A DNA stretch of 64,000 bases from Jackrogersella multiformis (GCA_902806575.1 CADCXD010000011.1:1736001-1800000), one strand, 5' to 3'. Shown: positions 47,005 through 58,800, numbered from the stretch's first letter. The notes: generated by a model from the sequence alone, not told the origin. Numbers and translations: made by a program.

Positions 47005-48615
47005 ATGAGGTATCTCGGAGCCGGGCTTCTCGCGCTCGCCGGCGCCGTCTCGGCTGAGGTCCAGCTCTGGGGCCAGTGCGGCGGCCAGGGGTTCACGGGG
47101 GAGACGGTGTGTCCCGCAGGATCCGTCTGCCGGCCTTCGAACCAGTGGCATTCGCAATGCGTCCCCGGTAAGAGCCAAAGACCATGCATACCACATACAC
47201 CGGGTACACTGCAGAGAAACTAACACAGCTCCAGACACCGAAAAATCAGCATCAGCCAGCCATAGTAGCGAGTCAGGAGTAACCACCGCGGCGGCGGCGG
47301 CGGCGGCGGCGAACTACCCGAAGGCGGACGGGCTGCTGTTCAACATCGACGGGGCGACGAAGTACTACGCGGGCACGAACAGCTACTGGATCAGCTTCCT
47401 GACGAGCAACGCGGACGTGGACAGGACGCTGGACGCGCTGGCCCAGGCCGGCCACAAGATCCTGCGCGTCTGGGGCTTCAACGACGTCACGGCCCAGCCC
47501 GGGTCCGGCGCAGTTTACTTCCAGCTACTGTCCGCGCGCGGCTCCACCATCAACACCGGCCCCAACGGCCTCCAGCGCCTCGACTACGTCGTCGCCGCCG
47601 CCGAGAAGAGGGGCGTCAAGCTCATTATCAATTTCGTGAACAATTGGAGCGACTACGGGGGCATGGCTGCTGTGGGTGCTTTTTCTTCGTCTTCTTCTTC
47701 TTCTTCTTCCCCTTTTACCTATATCGAATATCGTAATGTCGTCCGCGGCGTCTTCCGAAACTCATGGTGATGGGATGGGAGACTGAGGCTTCTATACCTA
47801 CATACTCCATCTCTATCTTCCAACGGACGTGCACGCTGACCTCGCGCGCGCAGTACGTGACGGCCTTCGGCGGCAGCCAGAAGACATGGTACACGAACGC
47901 GGCGGCGCAGGCGCAGTACCGGACGTACATCAAAGCGGTAGTATCGCGGTACGCGAACTCGTCGGCGGTGTTCGCGTGGGAGCTGGCCAACGAGCCGCGG
48001 TGCAACGGGTGCGCGTCGAGCGTGGTGACGACGTGGGCGGCGGCCACGTCGGTGTACGTCAAGAGCCTGGATCCGAACCACATGGTGGCGCTGGGCGACG
48101 AGGGCTTCGGCCTGCGCGGCGACGGCAGCTACCCGTACCAGTTCGGCGAGGGCCTCGACTTCGCCGCCAACCTCGCCATCGACACCCTGGATTTCGGCAC
48201 TTTCCATTTGTACCCTAGCACCTGGGGCACGCAGTACGACTGGGGCAACGCGTGGATCGAGGCCCATGGCAAGGCGTGCGAGGCTGCGGGAAAGCCGTGC
48301 TTGTTCGAGGAGTGTGAGTACCTAGCAGTTTCGATGTCTACCTACCTGTCTACCACCTGTCTCCCCAGGCAGCTTACTTGGAGTGCGCGAGGCTAACAGC
48401 AGAGCGACATAGATGGCTCGACGAGCGACCACTGCGGCATCGAGGGGAAATGGCAGAAGATGGCGCTGTCGACGAAGGGCCTGGCGGGCGACCTGTTCTG
48501 GCAGCTGGGGATGACGCTGAGCACCGGGCAGACTCACAACGACGGGTTTACCATCTACGCCGGGTCGTCGGAGTGGACTTGTTTGGTTACGAACCATATT
48601 GCTGCTATTAAATAG
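47005..48615 (+). CDS. Secreted CBM1-GH5 (subfamily 7-type) endo-beta-1,4-mannanase
   Basis: Four exons, 47005-47167, 47235-47671, 47854-48313 and 48413-48615, with introns of 67, 182 and 99 nt, give 420 residues. Residues 1-17 form a signal peptide. Residues 22-54 are a CBM1 cellulose-binding module (WGQCGGQGFTG ... C). A very short Ser-rich linker and eight alanines encoded by a GCG run precede the GH5 barrel. GH5 features are LRVWGFND, WSDYGGM, the acid/base Glu247 in WELANEP and the nucleophile in FEEYG (351-355, most likely Glu353). TFHLYP and DLFWQLG are also conserved. The enzyme hydrolyses internal mannan linkages of plant cell walls outside the hypha. Exons are much richer in G and C than the neighbours. 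Intron 2 is unusually long and contains a TTC run (about 47691-47709). Family assignment is firm; subfamily is from overall resemblance to fungal Man5 enzymes. Confidence 0.93.
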
Positions 48616-49221
48616 GGGGTTGTCATGTTATGGTATCTACCTACCTACTATTAGTTCGTGCGAGCTACATGATATTAATACAGATTAGTTGTAGCACCTT
48701 GCTATTCTTGCTTAGATTAGATTGATATGATAGAATGAAATACTTCACAATCGTGGAAGGTTTCCCCCCTTTCCAATTCTATCCTTGGTGTAGGCGTACC
48801 AAGATAGGACTCGATCAGATGTATCGAGGCGTCCAGCTTAACAAGTCAGACAATGATACATTGCACAAGCCTGTAAGAATTGTACGCAAATTTGGGGGAG
48901 AGGGTATCTACCTAAGTATCTTATAGTATACTAGGCATGATACGATACGAACCAGTAACCCATCTCGAATGAAGCACTCCGTGGGCTTCTGTCAAGAATT
49001 CAAGACATGTATTAAGCCCCTATAATTAATAGTTTTAAACCCTGCTGTATACTTTATTTTAATACGCCGCTCCCGCAAACACAAGGGATATCATAAGCCC
49101 AACGCCGATAGCCCAAGACCGCGCCTAGTGACCTTTCAAATGTAACCGCCTGTGCATTGCCCAACCCGTTTCTATTCATTACACTCATGAAAATCATGAC
49201 ATCATCAACACGTCCTTAGTC
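48616..49221. other. Convergent intergenic spacer, no gene seen
   Basis: Separates the 3' end of the mannanase gene from the 3' end of the minus-strand IQ-motif gene. It is A/T-leaning with no conserved frame. Confidence 0.7.
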
Positions 49222-51309
49222 CTACGCTGTATCGCCGTCCTTTTGCGCAGCCGGTACCCTGGGGCGAAACCCCAATCTCTGCAGAAACCTAAACGTAGCC
49301 TTATTCTCCACGCGCCGTACCTCTTCCTTCTCGAGGACCTTCCGTTCTTTGGCCGCACTCTGGCTCTTATCTATCTTCTCTTCCTCCTTCCTCCGGGCCT
49401 CTTCCGGGTCTAGCAGCTTCTGCTTCTGGTGCGTGAGTTTCTGCATCGCCTCCTTGCCCTTTTGCTTCGTCTTGATGTACGCTTCTAAGCCCACTAGCAC
49501 CGCGTAGCTCTTGCTGATGCTCACGTGCGACATGTCGACGCCCTCGTCCTCTAAGCTGTGCACGAAGGCGCGGAAGTTGGAAGCCGGCGGGCGATAGTGG
49601 CCTGACAGCGGGGAGAGGCTCGACAGCCGGCCGTTCTTTATCTTAATCAGGCCTGCCGCAGATATGCGGGCGCCTTGTAGGAACGAACTGTGCTGGAAGG
49701 CGCCGCTGCTCTTGATGCCGACGTATAGGCGGAAAGAGGTGTCGGCGACGAAGATCCACGTGTTCTTGCGGACGGTCTTCCGGAGGAGCTTGTCGAAGAT
49801 GGTTGCGGCGGACACGTGTCGGATCTTCTTGACGCCTTTCGCGTTGTCGAGGCCGGGGTTCGCATATTTGGCCGCCATGGCGGCTTCTAGCTCCGACTCC
49901 TGGGACGAATTCGAAGAGGAGGAACCCGAGGGATTGTGTGGCTGTGGGGGCGAGTCGACGCTAGGCTTTGCTTGGATATGTGACTCGACGGCAGAGCAGA
50001 AAGCTGGCGTAGGGTCGTCCGCTGGCACTACCCCGTGGATACTATCCTTCCACTTTTCCGTAGTATCTATTCGCGTGCCATTCTTCGCCCATACCAGACG
50101 CCCTTCTAGGTCTACTTTTACTAAATAATATTGCCGTTCCTCTCGACTCAAGTATCGGACCCGTTCGCGATCCAGCCGTTCTCTGGGACAGACAACTAGG
50201 TCTATTTGTCTACCCTCGCCGTAGTCTATCCAGTAGAAGAAGTTCTCGTTAGTATCAGATTTCTTCCATTCTTCATGGTATACTCTTAAATTGCTTCCGT
50301 ATCGGTGCTTCAGGTCGACCATTTCTAGGAAGTATTGCAAGCCCATCGTCCGAGCACGTTCTCGTCTCTTCGCTTGCGCCTTCATCCGCTTCCTTCTCGC
50401 CTCCGCCCTTTTTTCCGCGCTCAGCCCTTGCGGATCTTCCTCGTTAAGAGACGACGACAAACTACTGTCCGAGTCGTTAGAATCCTCGTCCCCGCCTGCG
50501 CGACGGGCTATTGCCGCAACTTTCATCCAATTTCTCCGGGCTGAGGACCGGCTACTGCTGGGTCTCCTTAAATTGTATGGGTCGGCATCCTCGACGTCGA
50601 ATGAGCTGTTCTGGCGTGCTCGCGGTGTATTTAAATCTTTCCATTGTGCGTCCCTAATCGCATGGGTCCATCTGGTGCTTGCGTCTAAGCTTAACCCTTG
50701 CATCTCCCTACGCACACGATATCCACGATATGCTCGCTGGATTACGGTTGCCGCTTTTGATTTGATAAGATCCTCTATAGTATTTCCTCCATTAGATGTA
50801 GTATCATTGCTACCTGACCTGGAGCGTGATTTACAGTGGCAGAGCTTGTGGCCAAATATAGAATGATGATGTTCTGACCGCTCTTCGTCTTCAGATGTCT
50901 TCGTGTGCATGAAATCTTGTCTTGCCTCCATGCTCTTCTGAGCCAGAGATGCACTCTGGCGACGTAACTCTTGACTGCGATGTTTATGTTCCTTCTCACG
51001 CTGTTCCTGGAGCTTTGATAATCGCCGAAATTCCTCCTCTGTCGGAGGATGTAGGGAATCTAGATACTCCTGGTGGCTATGATGCGACGTGGTAGTAGAA
51101 GGATTAGGTGAAGTTGTAGAATCCCTATACGGACTGGGTGACAATGGTGGAGTTAATGGAAGAGATCCTCGTCCTGAGGCGGGCCGCGGGGCATGTGACG
51201 AAGGGTACGAGGGTGAAGATAAAGATGGAGATGGAGATGAGGAAGGCGATCGTTCATGCGAGGTCGACAGTATATGTAGCGTATGGTCGGTAGATTCTCT
51301 TTCGGACAT
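49222..51309 (-). CDS. IQ-motif (calmodulin-binding) ascomycete protein of unknown role
   Basis: One uninterrupted exon on the minus strand, 695 residues, from ATG at 51309. Residues 1-85 are Ser/Pro-rich and disordered. A charged helix covers about 90-135. An IQ motif (AATVIQRAYRGYRVRREM) sits near 183-203; such motifs bind calmodulin or EF-hand light chains. A long Arg/Lys-rich helix follows at about 290-320. The best-conserved-looking part starts near 321 (LQYFLEMVDLKHRYGSNLRVYHEEW) and continues through the aromatic YWIDYGEGR to about 425. A second globular part, about 480-640, includes RHVSAATIFDKLLRK and the aromatic NTWIFVADTSFRLYVGIK. The C-terminus is a Lys/Glu coiled coil. The architecture is that of a conserved but uncharacterised fungal IQ-domain family. 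Partners and location are unknown. Codon structure is clean over the whole length. Confidence 0.82.
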   Translation of the reverse strand: MSERESTDHTLHILSTSHERSPSSSPSPSLSSPSYPSSHAPRPASGRGSLPLTPPLSPSPYRDSTTSPNPSTTTSHHSHQEYLDSLHPPTEEEFRRLSKLQEQREKEHKHRSQELRRQSASLAQKSMEARQDFMHTKTSEDEERSEHHHSIFGHKLCHCKSRSRSGSNDTTSNGGNTIEDLIKSKAATVIQRAYRGYRVRREMQGLSLDASTRWTHAIRDAQWKDLNTPRARQNSSFDVEDADPYNLRRPSSSRSSARRNWMKVAAIARRAGGDEDSNDSDSSLSSSLNEEDPQGLSAEKRAEARRKRMKAQAKRRERARTMGLQYFLEMVDLKHRYGSNLRVYHEEWKKSDTNENFFYWIDYGEGRQIDLVVCPRERLDRERVRYLSREERQYYLVKVDLEGRLVWAKNGTRIDTTEKWKDSIHGVVPADDPTPAFCSAVESHIQAKPSVDSPPQPHNPSGSSSSNSSQESELEAAMAAKYANPGLDNAKGVKKIRHVSAATIFDKLLRKTVRKNTWIFVADTSFRLYVGIKSSGAFQHSSFLQGARISAAGLIKIKNGRLSSLSPLSGHYRPPASNFRAFVHSLEDEGVDMSHVSISKSYAVLVGLEAYIKTKQKGKEAMQKLTHQKQKLLDPEEARRKEEEKIDKSQSAAKERKVLEKEEVRRVENKATFRFLQRLGFRPRVPAAQKDGDTA

Positions 51310-51765
51310 CTTGCCACTTTAGATCGACAGAGGTTACTTCTCGGAGGACCTAAAGTTGCAATATGAGAATGCCATGTGTGATTACCTGTGCCTACCTAAG
51401 GTAAATATTCCTAGGTAGAGCTAAAAGTTGGTAACATTTGGGTATTGTCTTGCTATAGGTGGGCGAGGAAATGTAGATATATATGTATACCTAATGTATA
51501 TGTAGATGGAGATGGAGATGAAGTTGTAGTGATAGTGGTAGTGGTAGTGGTAGTTGTAATTATAAGAAGCTTCAACTCCAATCTCTAAACTTGGTCCGTG
51601 GCTTTGTTCGGAAGTGACGTAATCACACACAGGCACCTACCTACATAATATACGAGCAGGTAATACTTTCCATTGGGTACCAAGTAATGCCCAGGTGCTG
51701 ATAGGAATATATCCGCTTCCCGCCTTCCACCATTTCTCCGCGTATTATGTATTATGTATTATGTA

Positions 51766-51788
51766 TACCTACATACCTAGGTAGGTAC
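51766..51788. repeat. ACCTAGGT palindrome
   Basis: ACCTACATACCTAGGTAGGTAC, directly after a three-copy ATTATGT run. Confidence 0.7.
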
Positions 51789-51960
51789 GAATGTATACGG
51801 ATGTTAGAATTACATTATTTAGCCTACCTGGTAGGAATTAAGTATTACTTTAGGCCACTCATAATAGGTTGTTAGAGCTTCACTTATTATTATACATGTA
51901 TACTTTTGAATATATTTTATACACCTAGGTACCGGTAGTTTGACTCGGATTATATCTTGT

Positions 51961-51995
51961 TACCTACCTACCTACCTACCTACCTAGGTAGGTAC
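51961..51995. repeat. (ACCT)n microsatellite ending in ACCTAGGT palindrome
   Basis: Six consecutive CCTA/ACCT tetranucleotide units run into the CCTAGGTAGGTAC palindrome. The copy suggests that the palindromes can grow by slippage of the AGGT/ACCT unit. Confidence 0.8.
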
Positions 51996-52605
51996 TTAAG
52001 GTAGCGTCTTGGGGTGTACGTCACCTCGATAGCCCTACGGCCTTTGTTAATTTATATTCATCATTATCGATAAATGGGTGTGAGATTAGATGTATTATCC
52101 TTATGTAATATGTAATATGTAAGTACCTAGGTACACAGACTCGGTAACTACACTAATAAAATCTAAAGGTTTGATGACACAGTGCTAATTTGGCTCACAA
52201 CCTTAACCCACTAATCACTTAGCGGTTTGGAGGTGTCTTTTAACCCCTGAGCATGCGTTCAAGATTCCCCCCAGGTGGTATACAAGGTACATGCTAAACA
52301 ATAAAGGAGGTACGCAGACACACTGTACGCACCTCGATAGAGCCTGCGCGCGTTGCACCCTGCAATTAGGTACCCAAGGTCTCCCTAGGTAGAGGAAGGT
52401 ACTAACAATCCGTTCAATTGATGACAGCAGCAGCAGCAGCAGCAGCGACTAGAAAGTTTGGCTTAGGAGAAAAAAAAAAGATCCCAAGAATAAACTACTC
52501 TAAGGTTATCTTGTTATATCAATGCGTATTTAGGAAATCCCATAATCAGCATTTTTCTTGTGTTACCAACGATCGCCATGACAATTCTTCCTACATTGAC
52601 ATCAA

Positions 52606-54565
52606 ATGATGGCTACCTCTTCGCGACGAGTTGAAGCGCTTCAACGCTCGCAAAAGCACTATCAGCACCAGCACCAGCACCAGCATCAGCATCAGCATCC
52701 GCATCCGCAGCGACGCACCCTCTATCATCAACAGCATCAAGATGCTTCCAATATAAAAACCAACATCAATCAAACAACTGCAAGTCTCGACGCTAATACC
52801 GCGGCTGCTAAGCACGGCCATGTCATCACACAGATTAGGACGCGAAACTCGCAGAATCTACTTCAACAACCTAGCCCTCCGCGAATGAAGCGACCCCTCG
52901 ACCCTATCCCCAATAACTACGACAACCCGAAGGCCAAGAGAAGACGAATATCAGTCGAGATTCTCTCCAGGCCTATCCCTCCTGCTAGTCCTCCTAAAAC
53001 TATCACGGTGAAGACTCACCAACAGCCCCTGCCTCCTAGTTCTATCAGCGAACAGACAGTTGTCGCATCGAACCAGAAGTCACACCCCCTTACTTCTGCC
53101 ACGCCACAAGACTCCAAGACGGCAAAGACAATAAAACCTGGTTCTAAAAAACACAAGGAGAAAGCTATAAATGGAATCAAGCACGAACTGGACAAACTGC
53201 ATCCAAGTGCGGCCGACATCACCTTGTCGACGGAACGTCCTGGTCGCAAATTACGATCACAGGAAGCGACTCGATTCAAGAGTGAGCTGTCAGCATATTT
53301 CCCCGACTATGACGAAGTAATCGGCAATGATCCCAAGGAACAGCGTACGTACAAATACTTATAAATACTTAATTAACTTGACTCTACTTATTTCAGACTC
53401 TACTATTCAGTACTGCTTGTTACTTAAATTTACAATCCCCTCCTCCTGGTGCATTCAATTGCTGACGATTAATTTTCCAGATCTCCTCAACCTTGATACC
53501 CCAATCCTTCTCTTCGATACCAATGCCAATACCAATACCCGTACCTGTACCCATACCCCCAATTATACTAGTCAATCAGAACAACCCCCTCTAGATACAG
53601 ACACAGCCCCAGTGCCAGACTCCTCTACCGGCGATCAGACCCACCACAGTACAGTGCGAACTTACGTAGATGACCTATTCAACCACTTGAACGATTCGCA
53701 ACGAATTGACTTTGACTTCCTCGAACAAAGGTACTGTGGCAAATATGTCGAGAATCCCTTACCAGATACCTACTATGAGCTAGCACACAAGAAGGCTGAG
53801 AGGCTAGAGAAGTCCATTCGGAACACTGAGAAAGGTCGTGCGCAACATGAGAAGGACCAAATCATCCGAATTCACAATGAGCTGCAAGGCCATGACTGGC
53901 TGAGAATAATGGGCGTAAGTGGTGTCACCGAGACCCGCAAGAAAACCTTTGAACCTGCTCGAGATTACTTCATTAGGGGTTGCCAAGCTATCTTAGATAA
54001 GTTCAAGGTGTGGACCCAGGAAGAAAAGAAACGAAAGCTCATGAAGGAACGTGCATTGGCGGAAGAGGCTGAAGAGAACACCCAAGAGGATATAGATATG
54101 ATGGATGAGGATAGCGATGGGCTATCAGAGAAAGGAAGGGACTCGGATGATGATGTGGAGATGATTAATATCGACGCAGAAGACGACATCTCTGACAACA
54201 TTAGTGATGGTGATCCTCCGGATTACAGTGATGTTGATGCTTCCGCGAGACAACTTATTGACGAGGCCATGGCACGGGCGAACTATACCGCCACAAGTTC
54301 CAAGAGATCTCGAGGTGAACCTCCCCCAAAGTCACCGGAGCCGCGTGTAGTGAAAGAGTTCACTTCGTTCTTCACCAAGAAGCACCTGCGTGATGCAGCC
54401 CTTAGTAAAGGACGACGAAGAGGAAGAACGGTCGTGGCTTGGGGCCATCCCGTGCCTGACATGGCGGAAAACAACTTTGAATTGCCCGAGGAATATCGAG
54501 ACACGGATACTTTGAAAGCACATGAGAGACAAAAGAGGCGAGAGAGGCGCCGCCACCAAAGCTAA
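52606..54565 (+). CDS. sas4: SAS4-domain (Something About Silencing, subunit 4) chromatin protein
   Basis: Two exons, 52606-53344 and 53481-54565, with a 136-nt intron (GTACGT...TTCCAG), give 607 residues. Two ATGs are adjacent (52606 and 52609). Near the N-terminus a run of alternating His and Gln (about residues 20-32) is encoded by CAC/CAG/CAT repeats. Residues 95-245 are basic and disordered. At the junction the frame reads DPKEQHLLNLDTPILLFD. The SAS4-type domain covers about 305-435: a helical RTYVDDLFNHL start, the signature AQHEKDQIIRIHNELQGHDWLRIMGVSG, and KTFEPARDYFI followed by KFKVWTQEEKKRK. An acidic stretch at about 450-505 is followed by a conserved-looking FTSFFTKKHLRDAAL and VVAWGHPVPDM end. 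In yeast Sas4 is a scaffold of the SAS-I H4K16 acetyltransferase. In filamentous fungi the complex membership is uncertain. Family call rests on the domain signature. Confidence 0.78.
52663..52708 (+). repeat. CACCAG/CATCAG hexanucleotide repeat in coding sequence
   Basis: CAGCAC, CAGCAT and CATCCG units in tandem encode alternating His and Gln/Pro near the N-terminus of the SAS4-type protein. Repeat-length variation between strains would be in-frame. Confidence 0.8.
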
Positions 54566-55855
54566 CTTGGTAGCTTAAGCTTTTGGTCTTTTCGCTATTG
54601 TCTTTACCTTCAGGGCAAAGATAATGTCTAGTACGGATGCTAAGGGCATGGTTTACACACAATCATGTACACGCATCTGCTAGCAATGTGCTATCATACT
54701 TGCTCCGAACCCTATGCATAGGTACCACAAAGGTAGCTTTGGTCATGGAGGAATTCACCTATTACTTAGGTACCTAGTCAGGTAGCAGGATCTCCTAGAG
54801 ATACCCATGTAGTTGCTATACATAGTGCTTTGATGATACCTAGTGCTAATAAAAACAAATGAGACCAAAAGCCTATTTCGATTGGTTAGGTGCCTACCTA
54901 GGTAGGTATGATATACACCTTTACATATTGGAATCAATCTACTTGCATACCTTATGTATACTAGGGCTGTTTGGTTGATAGCCTCGAGTATACCTACCTA
55001 TTATTACCTACCCATATATTAGGTAACATAGTAGGTATATCCGCATCCTATAACACCAAACCTCTTGTACGTGCACATACGAACTAGGCAATTTCACATG
55101 TATCCTTCTAAGGCAGATATGTACCTACGTAAGTACATACCTACCTAAGGTACTAAGCATATGAAAAGTCAAGCGGGGCGCACTCTATCGATTGCCACTG
55201 ATGCAAGATAGAGTATAAATAATAGGCACCTAGGTAGGAACCGACGACCAAAATAGATGCATGTGGCAGCTTAGTACCTAGGTGCCTGTATGCTAGTTTT
55301 TTTGCCCCACATGTGCGCGACTGCACACGGACCAATAGATCCTTACCCCTGCCGCTAACTAAATAGAAGTAACCTTTAGGAAGTACCTACCCTGCTCTTA
55401 ATAGTGTACATAGTACAACCTACCTAAGGTAAGGTTGCGCGCAAAGCTATTGTTAATAATCATCACCAACTCTTCAACAACAACCCTCTCTCTCTTTCTC
55501 TGATTTCTATGCTTATTCGACAGGCCGGTTGGAAATCTTGCTTTCCGCGACGGCCGCAATCAATACTCTTTATTCTACGCGATATCATAGGTCGCGCGCC
55601 GTATTCGCGTGTAAGGCTACCGCATCTTCTACCATTCTATTAGGTATCCTACTTGAAGCTTCTACTTCTTACCAGCTCATCTACTTATTCAACACCTACG
55701 TCCTAAACCCTCTCCGAATCACCTCGCGCTTCTATCGTCATCTTAATACTATCCGCCATACTTTACGCAGGAACGATTAATCGAGAAACAACCCAACCTC
55801 AAATACCGATGATCACAATCTATTCTACAGCATAGCGGCTTCACAGACGCCCAAA
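54566..55855. other. Intergenic, TAF2 promoter
   Basis: No gene is supported. Repeats at 54892-54909 and several single GGTACCTAGGT-like copies between 54760 and 55300. A CTCTCTCTCTTTCTCTG tract at about 55485-55502 is a typical fungal core-promoter pyrimidine run. The frame at 55529-55780 begins without an ATG and lies in the leader. Confidence 0.65.
54892..54909. repeat. ACCTACCTAGGTAGGT palindrome
   Basis: GCCTACCTAGGTAGGTAT, in the 3' flank of the SAS4-type gene. Confidence 0.7.
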
Positions 55856-58800
55856 ATGCCGGGCATCGTGGAGCCAGAATCCACTGCGACGGGCGATTCT
55901 CCTTCCGTCGAGCTTCCTTTCGATGATACTCCTCCTCGCCCTTATATCGTCTTTACTCAGCATGTCCACATCGATATCAACTTTGCTGAAAAGAGCGTTC
56001 ACGGCCGATCCGACATACTCATCGTCCCGATCACCAACGTCACCGAGGTCTTCATCGATGCCCGCCAATGCGAAATCGATGTGACCCAGATCACTGTTAG
56101 CAACTGTGTAGTGGAGGCTTCATATCAGGACCCGTGTGAGCTGGCACAGACGCCTAAGAATTATCGGTTGTCGGCGCCGCAGTGGGGGATCAAGAAGCAC
56201 CGCATGGAGCCATTGCTACACCATCGACGCAAAGAAGTTTCAGCCCTAGATCACGACTTCAAGTGCTGTACGCCTCTAAATGGTTCTATCAGGGTTAAGC
56301 TCCCAAGTGTAGAAGAAGTGCTAGAGAAAAATCAGAATTCCCAGAAGTCAGACCAGCAAGACCTTCTTCTACACACTGACGGCACCATAGGCGGTTACAG
56401 GATTAGCATTCCATTCAGGCTCAGAAACACCTTTGACGGTCTTCAGTTCGTTGGCTGCAATGAGACCGATACCCGATTTCCGCATGTCTATACGCACCAC
56501 TCTATCGAACCCGGCACCGCCTCCTCCATCTTTCCATGTATCGATGACCCAGGCTCCCGAAATGGCTGGAAGGTCTCCATCACCTGTCCTCGGACCCTTG
56601 GTGATGCATTCCAGCGGCCGCCTGCGACGCAGCAGCAGCCTAAGGGCCTCGCTGATCTTAACGGAGGTCGCAAGAGGAAGCGTGGCGAGGAGGAGCCTCA
56701 GAAAAGTGAGAGGGTCGAGATTGCTCTCACCGAGGAAGAGAAGGTGTTGGACATGACCGTTGTCTGTTCGGGGTATCTCACCGCTGAAGTGGTTGTAAAG
56801 GACGACGAAACAAAGAAAACCATGACATTTGAGCTTGATCGTAATAAGGCAGCAAAACATATTGGTTTCGCCGTCGGTCCTTTTGAGCACGTCGATCTAT
56901 GGTCGGAATTCCGGACCGAGGAAGACGACACTAAGCTTGGTTCCAATGCCGTCAAAGTACATGGCTATTGCCTTCCGGGTCGCGCAGAGGAGGTCCGAAA
57001 CACCTGCTGTACCCTCGTTACGGCCATAGATTACTTCGTACTTACATTTGGCCGGTACCCCTTTGAGAGCTACAAGGTCTGCTTCGTTGATGACATGATC
57101 GAGGAAACCGTACCGTTGTGCGCCTTCTCCTTGTGCAGCACTAGGCTACTCTACCCTAAGGACATCCTCGATAGCGAGGTAGAAACTACGAGGAAGCTAG
57201 TGTACTCTCTGGCAAGTCAGTGGTTTGGAGTCAACATCGTCCCCAACACCAAGGGAGACATCTGGCTCGTCGTCGGGATAGCCTGGTTCCTAACTGACCA
57301 TTTCATGAAAATGCTGTGCGGCAACAACGAATATAGGTTCCGGATGAAATCAATGGCCGACCGACTCGTCGAACTCGACGTGAGACGTCCATGTTTGCAG
57401 GACCTTGGCGAGCACCTTTATCTAGGCGACTTTGAAGTTGACTTTATGAACCTCAAGGCCACGTTAGTCTTGTTCATCCTGGATCGACGCTTATCCAAGT
57501 CATCCAGCTCTACGGGGATTTCAAAGATCATATCTCGAATGGTCAGCAAAGCCAACACGTCCGGCCAAGCCTCCGATGAGGTGTTAGGTTCAGACGCCTT
57601 CCGGAGGGCTTGTGAGAAGGCCGGAAATTCGAGGCTAGAAAACTTTTGGAAGCAATGGGTGCTTTCATCTGGTTGTCCTAGGTTTAAAGTTACTCAACGT
57701 TTTAACAAAAAACGATTATGCGTTGAGTTGCAAATCGACCAATTGCAGGACAGCGCGTATTACAACCCCAAGACCCTCGACAAGAACGACCTCTGGAGAG
57801 ACTTTATGGAAGAAACTCACTCTGTCTATGCCGGCGAGTTCCTGGATTTTTTTACCGGGCCGATGACTATTCGAATCCACGAGGCGGATGGTACGCCTTA
57901 CGAACACATAGTGGAAATTCGAGAAGACGCCCCTAGGCCTATCAAGTTTGATATCCCCTACAACACGAAATACAAGCGGCTCAAGAGAAACCGCCGACAA
58001 CGTGAAAGGGCAATGATTAGCAGCTCGAAGGGGAATGACGATACGCACAGGGATCTTTATTATTTAGGAGATGTCCTACAGCAACCTGACGAGATGGAGG
58101 AGTGGGGATTCCGTGAATGGGATGATTCGGTCGAGGCTAAGATGGACCAAGAATCCTATGAATGGATCCGAATGGATGCTGACTTCGAATGGATCTGCGA
58201 TATGGATGTAGACCAGCCAGGCTACATGTACACATCACAGCTACAACAAGATAGGGACGTTGTTGCGCAGCAAGATTCAATGCTCTTCCTCCATAAGGGC
58301 TCGGTAAAAGGCTCACATTCTCTCGTATCGACGATCTTATCTCGTACCGTCTTGGATCCTCGATATTACTATGGGATACGTCTTATGGCGGCCGATGATC
58401 TTCATCACCATGCGAAGGAATCGGTCAATTTCGTCGGGCTCAAACATCTCCTCAAGATATACCGGCACAACTATTGCTATCCGGGAACGTCTACCCCCCA
58501 GCCGAACGATTTCTCAGATAAGCGCGACTATCTAGTCCAACGTGCTATCATAGAATCTATAGCTCACATTCGCGACGAGGACGGCAAATGTCCCAAAGAA
58601 GCGCGAAGATTCATCCTTGAGCAGCTCCAGTACAATAACAACACTAGCAATGTTTATTCTGATCAGCCATATATCTGCGGATTGCTCAAGGCCCTATCCA
58701 TCTGTCTAATTCCAGACAAGAAGGACAAACAGCAAGCGAATATGTCCTTCCGCTTTGGGGACGCCGAGGATGACGAGGACGAGGTGATGGCCGAACCCGT

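Larger units (their letters stand above)
51310..52605. other. Divergent intergenic region with simple repeats
   Basis: Promoters of the IQ-motif and SAS4-type genes probably both lie here. Visible are a GATGGAGATGGAGATG/GTAGTGGTAGTGGTAG tract (about 51504-51555), ATTATGT repeated three times (about 51743-51764), palindromes at 51766-51788 and 51961-51995, a three-copy TAATATGT-type tract at 52105-52122 and (CAG)n at about 52425-52445. The frame at 52418-52609 is poly-Ala from the CAG run and lacks motifs. Confidence 0.65.

Noticed and set aside
47719..48267. 182-codon minus-strand frame inside the mannanase
   Set aside because: Arg/Val/Ala-rich shadow of G/C-rich exons; the + strand encodes an unmistakable GH5 domain.
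50291..50866. 191-codon + strand frame opposite the IQ-motif gene
   Set aside because: Antisense shadow of a clean 695-codon frame; Ser/Leu/Arg composition typical of reverse frames.
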